Shown: one piece after another, positions 8,004 to 18,279 of the stretch
Position numbering within the stretch: the stretch's first letter is position 1
How the letters are laid out: the number at the start of each line of letters is the position of its first letter
Assembly: GCA_038030265.1 (NCBI GenBank)
Contig: CM075939.1
Coordinates: 6,739,253 to 6,803,252, forward strand
Direction: 5' to 3'
Length of the DNA: 64,000 nt
From: Corythucha ciliata
Taxonomy: Eukaryota > Arthropoda > Insecta > Hemiptera > Tingidae
Translations under genes and position numbers: made by a program
Notes under the pieces: generated by a model
What the model was told of the DNA's origin: nothing
The model's input: the letters and a program-made list of their open reading frames with translations, nothing else
The model's database searches: none

Positions 8004-10562
8004 ACTGAAGATGGACATTTTGAGTTTCTGCGCATGCCATTTGGGTTAAAAAACGCACCACCCACGTTTCAGAGGGCTATGAACCAAATTTTTTCACCTG
8101 TCCCAAACGTCCTCGTCTATATGGACGATATAATAATTTTTTCAAATAGTCTAGATGAACATATTAACCACTTAAAGACAGTATTCAATCTGCTACTAAC
8201 TCATAACTTGAAAATTCAGCTCGATAAAACCGAGTTTCTTCGAAAAGAGCTAGCATATCTAGGTCACATAATTTCAGAAAATGGGATTCAGCCAAATCCT
8301 TCCAAGCTCGAAGCAATAGAAAAATTCCCTATCCCGAAAACCCAAAAACAAATTAAGCAATTTCTTGGACTCACCGGTTATTATAGAAAAATGATTAAAA
8401 ATTACGCTAAGATCGCTAAACCCCTTACTTCGATGTTAAAAAATAATGCCACTATTGATCCTAATAATGAGGAATATTTAAATTCGATTCAAACTCTAAA
8501 ATCCCTTCTACTTAACAAACCGATTTTACAACTCCCCGATTTTAATAAATCTTTTACTCTCACAACAGATGCATCAAATTACGCCATAGGCGCAGTGCTT
8601 TCCCAAAATTTCGATGGAAAAGATTTACCTATCTCTTTTGCCTCAAGAACCTTAAACTCCCACGAAGAAAAATTAAGTACCATTGAAAAAGAATTACTTG
8701 CAATAGTTTGGGCATGTAGATATTATAGGCCATATATATATGGACGCAAATTTATAATTAAAACTGACCATAAACCTCTTCAATACCTCCATAATATGAA
8801 GGAGCCCAATGCTAAAATGCTCCGTTGGAAATGTCAATTAGCCGATTATGACTTCGACGTACAATACGTCCAAGGTAAAACCAATTTTGTTGCTGACGCT
8901 TTGTCAAGAAATCCTGTGTTTGAATTAAATGCAATCGAAAACCAAAATATAGAATCTGAAATTAACCCCCAAGAAATACTAAATGAATTCTTAGAAAACG
9001 CTCAAAGCCCCTTAACAAATAATGAAGACATAGAATCATTAATATCCCCAAATAACATGCAAAATCTTGAGACGAACCCCAATGATAATGATAGTGATAG
9101 CCTTGTAACTATTCATTCCCAAATTAGTTCGGCAGGAAACGTTTTCCTAGTCGATGATCCGTTTAAATGTGTAAATTTAGAAAAACACCAGATCATTATT
9201 CAAAGAGGCAGCCATGAACAAAATAAAATAATCAATTTATTCAATTCTACTAAGCAAAGATTTATCTGGAACGTTCAATTCCCCTATCGTGAAACCTTAG
9301 AAAAACTGTGCACTGAATTTATTCACCCTCAACAAACTTACGGAGTATATTGTTCAGATCCAAAAGTAACTGTAGAAAATGAGGTCCTTGATCAAATATT
9401 TTTAATGTTTCAAAAAATAATAGAAGAACATTATCCCCAGGTTCGAATTAAAAGGTACAAAAAATTGAATGAAGACGTCCAAAATAAAGAAGAACAAATT
9501 GAAGCTATTAGTAGGCAGCATCTTGGAAAAACCTGCCATAGAGGAATTAATGACGTTCACGACCAACTAAAGAAAAAATATTACTGGCCCGCTATGCTCA
9601 CTGAAATCACTAAATTTGCTAATAACTGCGAAGTTTGTAAAAAAATAAAATATGATAGAAACCCCCCTCGTCCAGAATTTCAACTTACACCAACCCCTTC
9701 TAAACCATTCGAAAAATTACAAATGGATATTTTATTTTATAATAATTCCTCCATACTAACCCTAATCGATTGCTTCTCGAAAAAATTATTTGCCTATAAA
9801 ATCACTAGCAAAAATGCTTTAGAAATTGTTAATAAATTAAAAGAGTATTTTTCTAATTTTCCAATCCCATCCGAAATACAAGCCGACAATGGCCTAGAGT
9901 TTCAAAACGAAATTGTTAAAAATCTACTCCAGTATCATAATATTACTTTACACTTTACAACCCCTAATCACCACAATTCTAATGGTCTAATTAATCGAGC
10001 TCATTCAACGATGATCGAAATTATGAATATTATTCGTAGTGAAGATACTAATATTTCCCTGGTAAATTTAATAAAACTAGCATTAATAGCGTACAATAAT
10101 ACTCCTAATTCCAATTTGAAATTATCCCCCAACGAAATAACATTCGGCGTCACTCATCCCACCGAAACAAATGCAAATATCATTATGGACCAAAAAATTG
10201 ACGAGTACCACAAGGAGAAAATCTTAATACATAAAGCCATGAAACAGTTAATAGAGAAAGAAAAAGAAATTAGAACTAATAGCCTCAATCAAAATAGGGA
10301 AACCCTTGAAGTACCGTCTGGAAACATTTACATTAAAACTCACTTCAGAAACAAAGCAAAAGACCGATACAAAAAAGTTGTCTACGATAAAAATTTAAAA
10401 AGGGCCAAACTAAATAAGAAAACTATTAAAATGCACCCCAGCCAAGTTAAAAGGCCAAGAAAATTTGAAGATCACGCTAACACCGACGTTTCATTGCAGG
10501 ATCAAAATGATAATGTTAATAACACTTCTCCTCCTCAGCCAGGACCGAGCTCTCAGTTTTAA
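8004..10562 (+). pseudogene. pol: Pol, downstream part: RT, RNase H, integrase
   Basis: An uninterrupted frame; residue 1 below is the ATG at 8034. It carries the rest of RT with MPFGLKNAPPTFQ and the YMDD active site (29-32), then RNase H with TTDAS near 180, EKELLAIVWA and TDHKPLQYL, ending in ADALSR. Integrase follows with an HHCC zinc module (HLGKTCH near 497, CEVC about 30 residues later). The catalytic core has Asp565 (LQMD) and Asp618 (QADNG), but position 654, spaced as in DD35E, is Asn. The last 98 bases overlap the open env frame. It is separated from the first half of pol by the 4-bp duplication. Confidence 0.9.
10490..10500 (+). promoter_or_regulatory. Candidate env splice acceptor
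   Basis: TTTCATTGCAG|G at 10490-10500 lies eight bases before the in-frame env ATG at 10507. Errantivirus env is made from a spliced mRNA, and this acceptor sits exactly where that requires. The partner donor is probably GTGAGT at 5673. Confidence 0.55.
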
Positions 10563-12153
10563 AGTTACCGATTTGTCCCAAGGACCAGGAATCATTCCCG
10601 TTAAAATTCAAAATTCTTACATGATGAATGACTATTTCACTTATATGCATTCAATAAATATTACTGCTATTAAAAACGAGTTAGATTATCTGCTGGAAAC
10701 CTTAAATGAAATTGATCAATTAAATGTTTCAAAAAATTCGTACACCGATGTCATTCAAGAACATACTCTCTATTCAATTAAAGAAATGTTAAAATCCCAT
10801 TTAAATTACGCTCAAGACAAATTAAGCCATATTAGTTCAAATTCATACCAAAATAGGCCCAAAAGAGGTTTAATTAATGCATTAGGCACCGCCATTTCTT
10901 GGATCACCGGCAATATGGACGCTAACGATAAAAACTATTATGACCAAGTTATCCGAAAAATTGAAAATAATGACTATCGCTTAGATCAGAACATTCGTAA
11001 TGAGTTATCTGTAAATAAAAAATTAATTGATGCCTTTAATGTTCAAATAAGTGCCATAAGAAATAATAATAATAAAATAAAAAAATTACTAAATAATAAC
11101 TTAGGAAATATGATTGATCAGTACCAATATTACTCTTCGCTGTATATAACTATTGCTTTATTGACTCTAAAAATTAATGATATAGATACCTCTCTTGAAT
11201 TTTGTAAGTTAGGAATAATCCACAGCAGCATTATTTCACAGAATGAATTAGTCGAAATCAGTTATAATAATCGCGTAGAAATAATATCCAATTCCCCGGA
11301 AGTTTTATGGCAATTAGGAAAAGTTCAATGTTCACTAACCCCCTCTCATATTCATTATTTCATTCAGCTCCCTTTGAAAAGCCCTCTAATTGAAACTTAT
11401 TTTCTTTTGTCCTACCCTTACGATATTTCTAAAAACGAGACCCAAACCATCAATGTACACCCTCCATTTGTTATTAAATCAGACAAATTGTACGCTGTCA
11501 AATGTATGTTAGTCCTAGAAAATTATTATTGCCAAAATAAAACAGAAATAGTAGACCCATGCATTGTAAATATTGTAAGGAATAATAATAATGAAGCTTG
11601 TGTAGCATATTCTATTGAGAAACCTGGATCCTTTGTAAAATATGTTCCAATTATTAATCAATATTTAGTGTATAACATGTCTTTTATAACGATTCAAAGA
11701 AATAATGTTAAGTATACCAAATCATTAAAGAAAACCGCACTTATCCAATTAAATACTGAAGAATCCATTGATAATATCTCTCATTTGTATACATATTTCG
11801 AAACGATCCCAATCAATTTGCAAAATATTCCAATTCGATCAAACCCTATGAATATTTCGTTCAATAAGCTTCATGATATCAACGTTAATATGGTCCCCCT
11901 TGAAATGATGGAAAGTTTAGAAAATTCCGACTCTGTAAATCATGTACAAATATTGTATTCGCTCACTATTCTGGCCCTTTGTTTTGTATTCTTTCACTTT
12001 ATATTTAAATTCAGAAAAGTCATGTATGATTGTATAAAATGTAAAAAATCTCCAAATCCTCAACCTAACGAAAATGTGATCAACCCTTCATCAATCAGTC
12101 AATTGTTTGCTAATAGTATACCACCTGTTGACATGAGGACATGCCAAACTTAA
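10507..12153 (+). CDS. env: Envelope fusion glycoprotein of the provirus
   Basis: 548 residues from the ATG at 10507. The frame is open from 10465, but starting at 10507 puts a hydrophobic signal peptide (MIMLITLLLLS) at the very N terminus, right after a splice acceptor. It is a class I-type membrane fusion protein of the errantivirus/baculovirus F family. A furin-like RPKR site (residues ~117-120) is followed by a GLINALGTAISWITGN fusion-peptide region. An Asn-rich helical segment, Cys-rich mid-region and several N-x-S/T sites follow. A single transmembrane segment lies near 481-501, with a ~47-residue cytoplasmic tail containing CIKC. The frame is intact and ends just before the purine tract. 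Confidence 0.9.
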   Translation: MIMLITLLLLSQDRALSFKVTDLSQGPGIIPVKIQNSYMMNDYFTYMHSINITAIKNELDYLLETLNEIDQLNVSKNSYTDVIQEHTLYSIKEMLKSHLNYAQDKLSHISSNSYQNRPKRGLINALGTAISWITGNMDANDKNYYDQVIRKIENNDYRLDQNIRNELSVNKKLIDAFNVQISAIRNNNNKIKKLLNNNLGNMIDQYQYYSSLYITIALLTLKINDIDTSLEFCKLGIIHSSIISQNELVEISYNNRVEIISNSPEVLWQLGKVQCSLTPSHIHYFIQLPLKSPLIETYFLLSYPYDISKNETQTINVHPPFVIKSDKLYAVKCMLVLENYYCQNKTEIVDPCIVNIVRNNNNEACVAYSIEKPGSFVKYVPIINQYLVYNMSFITIQRNNVKYTKSLKKTALIQLNTEESIDNISHLYTYFETIPINLQNIPIRSNPMNISFNKLHDINVNMVPLEMMESLENSDSVNHVQILYSLTILALCFVFFHFIFKFRKVMYDCIKCKKSPNPQPNENVINPSSISQLFANSIPPVDMRTCQT

Positions 12154-12162
12154 GGAGGGAGG
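12152..12162 (+). promoter_or_regulatory. Polypurine tract
   Basis: AAGGAGGGAGG abuts the 3' LTR and overlaps the end of env. It would prime plus-strand DNA synthesis during reverse transcription. Confidence 0.85.
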
Positions 12163-12470
12163 AGTTATATAGAGAAAAATCCATTATATTACCATATATG
12201 GTCACAAAACTTCCAGATCTTTCTCAAGTCTTGTACAGTTTCTAGGAATTGTTTTCCTCTTTAATAAAATTCTAGACTTTTCCCAAGGAAAGCTTTTAAA
12301 TACTCCCTCCACCTTTATTGAGCAGTTCAGTTCAGTTTCAGTCTTGACAGAGTGATTAAGTTGTTAAGTGCGGTTAATAAAAGTTCTTTTTGTCGTGTAG
12401 TAACTGTTAAAATTGGTTTGTGAAATAAAAACTTTTTAAAAACCTAAAGTGGCCGACCATTAATTTAACT
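12163..12470 (+). repeat. 3' LTR
   Basis: 308 bp, identical as read to 5036-5343. The right target duplication CCCG follows at 12471-12474. Confidence 0.95.
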
Positions 12471-12513
12471 CCCGGTTCACACCAGCGAGCACAGATAAGA
12501 ATTTTCAACTGGT

Positions 12514-12762
12514 TCTACAGGGTGTAACGGAAAAGTCTGGCATAAATGAAATGGGTGATTCTTGATCACATTTGGAACCAAAATGATCCTATGCACCATG
12601 GTCTGATTACTTATGGTTTTGGAGATAATCGGGGTTTTCCTAATTTTGAATGCATCCACGGTTTTCCTTAGTACTTCGTCAGTATCAGATGAAATAATGG
12701 TCTCATTGAAATTTAAAAGAACCATTGGAAAGAGCACTAAATTCTCTGTAGGGTTGTAAATA
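12514..12762 (+). repeat. TACAGGGTGT module, diverged copy
   Basis: Starts TACAGGGTGT and shares with the next module (12763 on) the order TGGCA, GGTGATTCT, CCAT-GTC-GATT and a TTTTGGAGATAATC-like word. The module units are placed head to tail. Confidence 0.5.
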
Positions 12763-13830
12763 CAGGGTGTTCAAAAAATAGATGGCAATATTTCGCCCGG
12801 TGATTCTGCACCTCAAATGTGTTTAAACGACCCCTATTGACCATAGTCCGATTCTCATTATTTTCCTAGATATTCAGGATTTAAGTACTTTTTGATTTTG
12901 CCTTGTTTTGTTTGGAATTTCTGACGTAGTCTTCTTGACATAAATCTCAAAATTGGTGACACAGAAATGGAAAAAATAGTAATAATAACAAAATAAATAA
13001 GTAAAACCGGAAAATAAGCAAGAAATGAAATGATTTCAAAGATATTTTTCTTTGAAATTATTGTTGTTTATTATTTTTTTTTTAAATATTTTTTTCTTAA
13101 TAATGTTATTATATTCTTTTTAATTTTGATAATAATTATTAAAAACGAATAATAATAATTAATAATGTGAAAATTAAGAGTATCTCTTATGAAAATTTCC
13201 CCGTTTTTTCTTTTGTACATTTCTCCATTTTTTTTTTTTTTGTATGTGCGTTATTACTTGATTTGTTTTGCCCTTTTTCCATTTTTCCGTCACCAATTTT
13301 GAGATTTATGTCAATTAAACTACGTCAGAAATGAATAGGTGTCTCGTGTTTTTCAAGCACGAATATGAAATTTCTAGAAAAAAAATCCTTATAAGAAGGC
13401 GATCTAAAAATAAGATTTTCATGGTAATACTATACGCCAACTTTTCTGAAAAAATGTCATCTCCGAAAGCACCTGTTGAGGAGCAATCCAACTTCAAAGT
13501 GTCGTGAACGTGGGTTGAATTTTGAACAAGTTTGACTTTGTGGCTGGATATCTGAGCACTTGTGAATAAAAATGGAACGAAATGCCTGAATTCTAATAGA
13601 AAAAAGTCCACTCTTTCCATTGGTACCATCAGATTCGACCTTAGAGCTTCCGGTTACTATGCGACGGCCACTTTTCCAAACAAAACAAGGCAAAATCAAA
13701 AAGTACTTGAATCCTGAATATCTCGGAAAATAATGAGAATCGGACTATGGTCAATAGGGGTCGTTTTAGCCCGTTTGAAGTACAGAATCACCGGGCGAAA
13801 TATTGCCCTCTATTTTTTGAACACCCTGTA
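12763..13830. mobile_element. Foldback element with TACAGGGTGTTCAAAA ends
   Basis: Left arm 12763-12913 and right arm 13675-13830 are inverted copies (CAGGGTGTTCAAAAAATAGA, ATATTTCGCCCGGTGATTCT, CATAGTCCGATTCTCATTAT, AAGTACTTTTTGATTTTGCC in complement). A second pair, 12916-12980 and 13268-13333, continues the left arm (TTCTGACGTAGT, GACATAAATCTCAAAATTGG). In the right arm the two parts are split by about 340 bp of other sequence. The centre is AT-rich. No transposase seen. Confidence 0.7.
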
Positions 13831-14810
13831 TAATATACGGTTATCCTGAATGGCGTGCCCCAGTCCGACCAAAATAAATCGCGAAAATATATTCAAAGAT
13901 TTTCTTGATTTATGCGGGTCGCCTCACACTATATTTGGAAATATCGAACATTCGCTAATTTTGTCATCTTTGATCTCCAGGTTCACCAACTTGTGTTTGC
14001 TGTGGAAGGGTCCACTGCAGCGAAAATCACTACATCCATTTGGAAAAAATTATTTTCGGATGAAATATGACAGAAATTAAGCTGGAAGGGGCAAAAAGGG
14101 AAAAAATCGGCTGCGGATTTATTTTTAGTCAAAGTGTTAACAGGTATGTGAGTTGAAACGATCAAGAGAAAAAGGTCCTATGTTTATTTGTCTTTTGGTT
14201 GTAGTAACAGTTAAGAAAAAAATTCCAATGCGGAGATGCAGCAGATTAAGGCGGCATCAATGCAATGGCTCGCACAAGCCACGCTGCGAATCCACGTGTA
14301 AGTATTAGAATTCGCACACGCATTTCATTCACATAATATGTTATATCGTAAAAACAATTTTGGAATCTCTTTATTGTTCTCAGAGCAAGTAAGCGACCAA
14401 AAAAAGACGGCGATAGTTTGATTTTTTTATTTTTTTTAAATATTTCATATTTCGCTTTAAATATATTTTTACGCTTTTTTCAATTTTTATTTTTAAGCAC
14501 AGTTGGTCCTATTTCACAGTTTACTCGCCATGGAATTGATCACTGACTTGAGCATACGTTGAAGGCCCAGACTATAAGTTGATTTTCAGCAGTCGAAACC
14601 GACAGTTAGGTTTCTCATGATTTCATTCATTTCTTCTGGATCGTAAGCCCCTTTTACGCGAGTGAGTTTTTCGTTAAAAAATAAGTCCAAACTGATTGCA
14701 CACTGCCAATTTTAGGCAGGGGTCAGCTGATAATTTGACTGTTTTGAGCAAAAAACTCTATAGTAGAGTTTAGTCCATCCTCCCGTACGTATCGCGAATA
14801 AATCTCAGGC
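13831..14810. other. No recognised feature
   Basis: Short ORFs only (76 codons or fewer) with no recognisable content. Nothing further seen. Confidence 0.4.
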
Positions 14811-15060
14811 CCGAAAACATATTTTAAACATTTAATTAATATTTTGCCTGAAACCTTTTTTTTACGTGTTTCGTACATTTATTAAACTTTTGATGAAAAA
14901 ACATATTAAAAATTTTATAAAATGTTTTTTAAAAGTTTCATAATCAAATGAAAAAACGGCCAACAAAATATTGAAAAAAATTTTTTCAAATGTTTGAGCA
15001 AACTTTTATAAAAGTTTTAGTAATATGTTTTTTAAACGTTTCATTGCTACTTGGGTATTG
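14811..15060 (-). repeat. AT-rich dispersed repeat, copy 2
   Basis: Inverted, diverged copy of 1948-2200. It ends with GCTACTTGGGTA and carries several ACATATT-AAA and TTTATAAAA words. Confidence 0.5.
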
Positions 15061-15412
15061 AAGGCATAGCCAATTTCTATCAAAACAACTAATACTTCAC
15101 ATTATCTTCAGTATATAATTAATGTATGACCTTCGGACGAAACAGGCAGGACGCAGGAGGGGAAGAGTACTAAATGGATTCGAGGAAAAAACGGAAAATT
15201 TCGAATCAACTACTTTCAAACATTTTTTTAGGGGTCTTATTAATAAAAAAAATTGTAATAAATGCATCTCATCGTGTTTATGGTTTACCGAGCTTTCAGA
15301 AAAAAATCATTTTACTTCCTGATTGTCATTTTTGGTAGTCATCGTGAGTCAAATTAGAGGATAAGAGAGTGCAGGCAGTGAGAAGAAAAGGCAAATTCGA
15401 AGAAGACCCAAA
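15061..15412. other. No recognised feature
   Basis: AT-rich DNA with a 66-codon ORF at 15122-15322 of no recognisable content. Confidence 0.4.
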
Positions 15413-15540
15413 AGAATGTGGCACTAAGCAATTTTTTGGGAAAAATGCAGTTGAAAGCATTCTTTTCTTACAATTTAAGTTGTATATTATATAAAAATTT
15501 ATAAATTAAATTCAACAAAAACTCTGTGGTGCCACATTCT
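15413..15540. mobile_element. Short hairpin element
   Basis: AGAATGTGGCAC at 15413-15424 and its exact complement at 15529-15540 enclose about 104 bp of AT-rich DNA. It is MITE-like, with no coding capacity. Confidence 0.45.
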
Positions 15541-15709
15541 ACAGGACATCAGAAATTTTTTGCAAAAAAAAATGGTATTGATCGGAGAAGTACAAGCCGA
15601 GATTTTTTGGAAGGCGATTTGAGGTAGGAAAGTAGAGCCTTAATTACAAGAAAGTATACAAAATCCTTTTTCTTCTGGCAGACATGGGTGGTGTGAAAAG
15701 CGCGCCTCA

Positions 15710-16660
15710 TCACCACCATATCCGCTAATTATCGCATTTTTTCAAGTTCAAAAGCGATCTTTGTCTCAATTTTAGGCGGAAATTAGCGGTTTTTCATCAA
15801 ATTCATCCGTGAATTTTTCGTTTTTCTCAATATTAGCTGCATATTAGCGCTTTTTCACTATTTTTCCCGCTAATTAGCGGTAATTCTCACTTTTAAGCAG
15901 CTATGAGCGCTCTTTTTCAACATTAGCCGCGAATTGCGCGTTTTCTGTGTTTTAGCTGCGAATGGGGTTTTATTTTTAAAGAATTGGCATGTAAAAATAT
16001 ATATTTTTCTCGGTTTCAGCAGCGAATTAGCGAGTTTTTTTTTTCAAATGTATCAGTAAACAAATGTTTCTCTCCTAATTTCAGCAGCGTATTAGCGCGT
16101 CCACTTCTCTGTCATGCAAGTGAGTTGTTTTTCTTTTCAAGTTTGCCCGTGAATTAGCGTTTTTTCTCAATTTTAGCCGCGAATTTGCTGATTTTCTCAA
16201 CTTGATCCACGCTTTAGCATTTTTGTCTCTATTTCAGCTGTTTTGTTTTATTTTACCTGCGAGTGAACGATTTTTTTTCAACTTTAGCCGCGAATTCACG
16301 CGTTCTCTTTATTTCAGCTGTGAATTGGAGGGTTTCCTAAAATGTATCTACGAATTATCTTATTTTTAAAATTTCAGCCGCAAATTAACTCTTTTTTTCT
16401 GTTTTATCTCTTACTTTATCGTTTTTTCTTAATGTTCGTCACGAAATTGCTTCGAGAAACCATGAGTTGTTGTTTTCTCAATATTAGCTGTGCCTCACTT
16501 TTAAAAATCCTTCTCTCTGGGTTTGGCCCTTTTAGAACCTACTAATTTCACGGTTTGGACTGTTTTAAAACCCAAATTGACAGATTTCGCTGTTTTAAAC
16601 ATAAATTCGTGCGTTTGGCTCGCTAATCTCGTAGACCCGATTATTAAGATTCAAATTTTG
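15710..16660 (+). repeat. Degenerate ~30-bp minisatellite, family A, array 1
   Basis: Units follow the pattern TTTTAGCCGCGAATTAGCG then a T-rich stretch and CTCAA. Spacing is about 30 bp but irregular, and each unit differs from its neighbours. The last ~150 bp shifts to a related pattern around TTTTAAAAC and ATTTCGC. Confidence 0.8.
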
Positions 16661-18279
16661 TACTACATGGCTCAAAATTGTGTAAGAACAGTCACCCTCT
16701 CCCTCGATTAATTTTATTTTAAGACGACCCCCACCCATCACAATAAGTGTTAAGGCCCCTAGTGGCGGTCGCCCTCCCTCCCTGCTCGCTAAAAACGACC
16801 CAGAGAGAGAGAGAGGGAAAGAGTGAGTGAGTGAGTGTGTGAGAGTTGGTGAGCGACTACAAGAGACTATAGTAGACCCGCATTGCATCGGTGTTGTCAG
16901 GGTGTATTCCTCGATTAATTTCTCTCTTTCAGGCGCTCTGTCACCGGTAGGGAAGTGTTCTAGTGTAGTGTTACGCTCGTCCACAACACTTTTAGTTCAG
17001 TGACGATGAATAATATTGTGGTTTCCTTCCTGGCTCCACATTAAAAGGTATTGTATTACAACTGGGTCACAATAGACTTGATGGACCAGTTGCAATGTTG
17101 GCCAAACGCAAAAGTACCCACAAGTTTACCATTTTCAGTGGTTCTCATGAATACGCGGCTGTTACCAAAACTCTCCCGTGTGCTTTGATGCACATGAGAA
17201 GGGCCGGAACGTCGTGGCATGGCCGGCAACAATAATGCCACGGTTTTACACCGTTGGCAGATGAAATAACAAATTTTGCCCCCCTTTTGCGAGAATAAAT
17301 TCATGAATAAACTGTACATTAAAGATCGATACTCCGTCACTCAGTGCTGTGGGAGGGGTGGGGGACCATCGTGACACTTTAAAACTCAGGTTTTATTCAC
17401 GTGGGTCAACCTAAAACTTCGCGAGGTGAAAAACGTTTCAGGGACACTGTACAGCGCGTGAAACACGAATGCGGCCCGCTGAGGTCACGTCAGAGGTCCG
17501 CGAAATTATTCAGAAACAAATTGGGAAAAGTTATTTATATTTAAACGAAGCCACCCTTTAAGTACACACAATACACCGAGGTATTCGTCATTTTAGATCG
17601 ACTGAACGATGAAATGGTTTGGTGGAGACTGAATAATAAGGGACAAATAGATGGAAAAGGCCTGTAGAGCAACGTTTATGAGAATTATTATCCTCTTATT
17701 TGTGTAAAGGGAACATATTATACTTGTTGCATTTGACTGAAGAGGAGGGGGCGTACAAAAAAACACGAGGCTTGACGTGAAAGTGGGTTTACTATTTCTA
17801 TTCATCTTCTCGGATCGCGTGTTTCAAATAAAAAAACTACTCAGCGAGATATGCTTTCGTGTTTGACGATATACGTAGAGAATTTGCATCATACTGGTGG
17901 GGGGAAGGGGGGAGTAGGATTCACATGCGATTTCTTAACACATCACCATCTAACACATCAACACCTACATTCCGGCCTTATTTTTGCACCGAACCGGAAC
18001 GCAGGGTTCATCTATCTCCCGGCTACGAATGGAAAAAGTGCGCAAACTACTGCAAACTGGAGATAAAAACCTAACTATTTGCACAATAATTGTTCCTAGG
18101 GGTATACGTTCAACAAGATTCGAGTCGAAGTTCCCTCCACTTTGCATTCTGGGCTGTCCGAAGGGATGGGGGTGAAAATAAATGCAAAAAAACGTCATTT
18201 AAAATAATGTGTAATCCTCCACACCCTTCTCCGAAACATCTGCCGATCAATAGTGGTTGAACAGCTTCGACCACAAATT
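16661..18279. other. No recognised gene; GA microsatellite
   Basis: Contains a GA run at 16802-16816 followed by GTGA repeats. A 94-codon ORF on the minus strand (17056-17340) has two Cys pairs but matches nothing I recognise. A C-rich/G-rich strand bias is seen near 17340-17370. Confidence 0.4.

Larger units (their letters stand above)
5036..12470 (+). mobile_element. Errantivirus-like Ty3/gypsy provirus with env
   Basis: A complete 7,435-bp LTR element. Two 308-bp LTRs read as identical, begin AGTTA and end TTAACT, and are flanked by the 4-bp direct repeat CCCG (5032-5035 and 12471-12474). A primer-binding site follows the left LTR and a purine tract precedes the right one. Internal order is gag, pol (protease, RT, RNase H, integrase) and env, as in insect errantiviruses. 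Identical LTRs argue for a recent insertion. The pol frame is interrupted in RT and the integrase triad is altered, so this copy looks defective. Confidence 0.95.
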
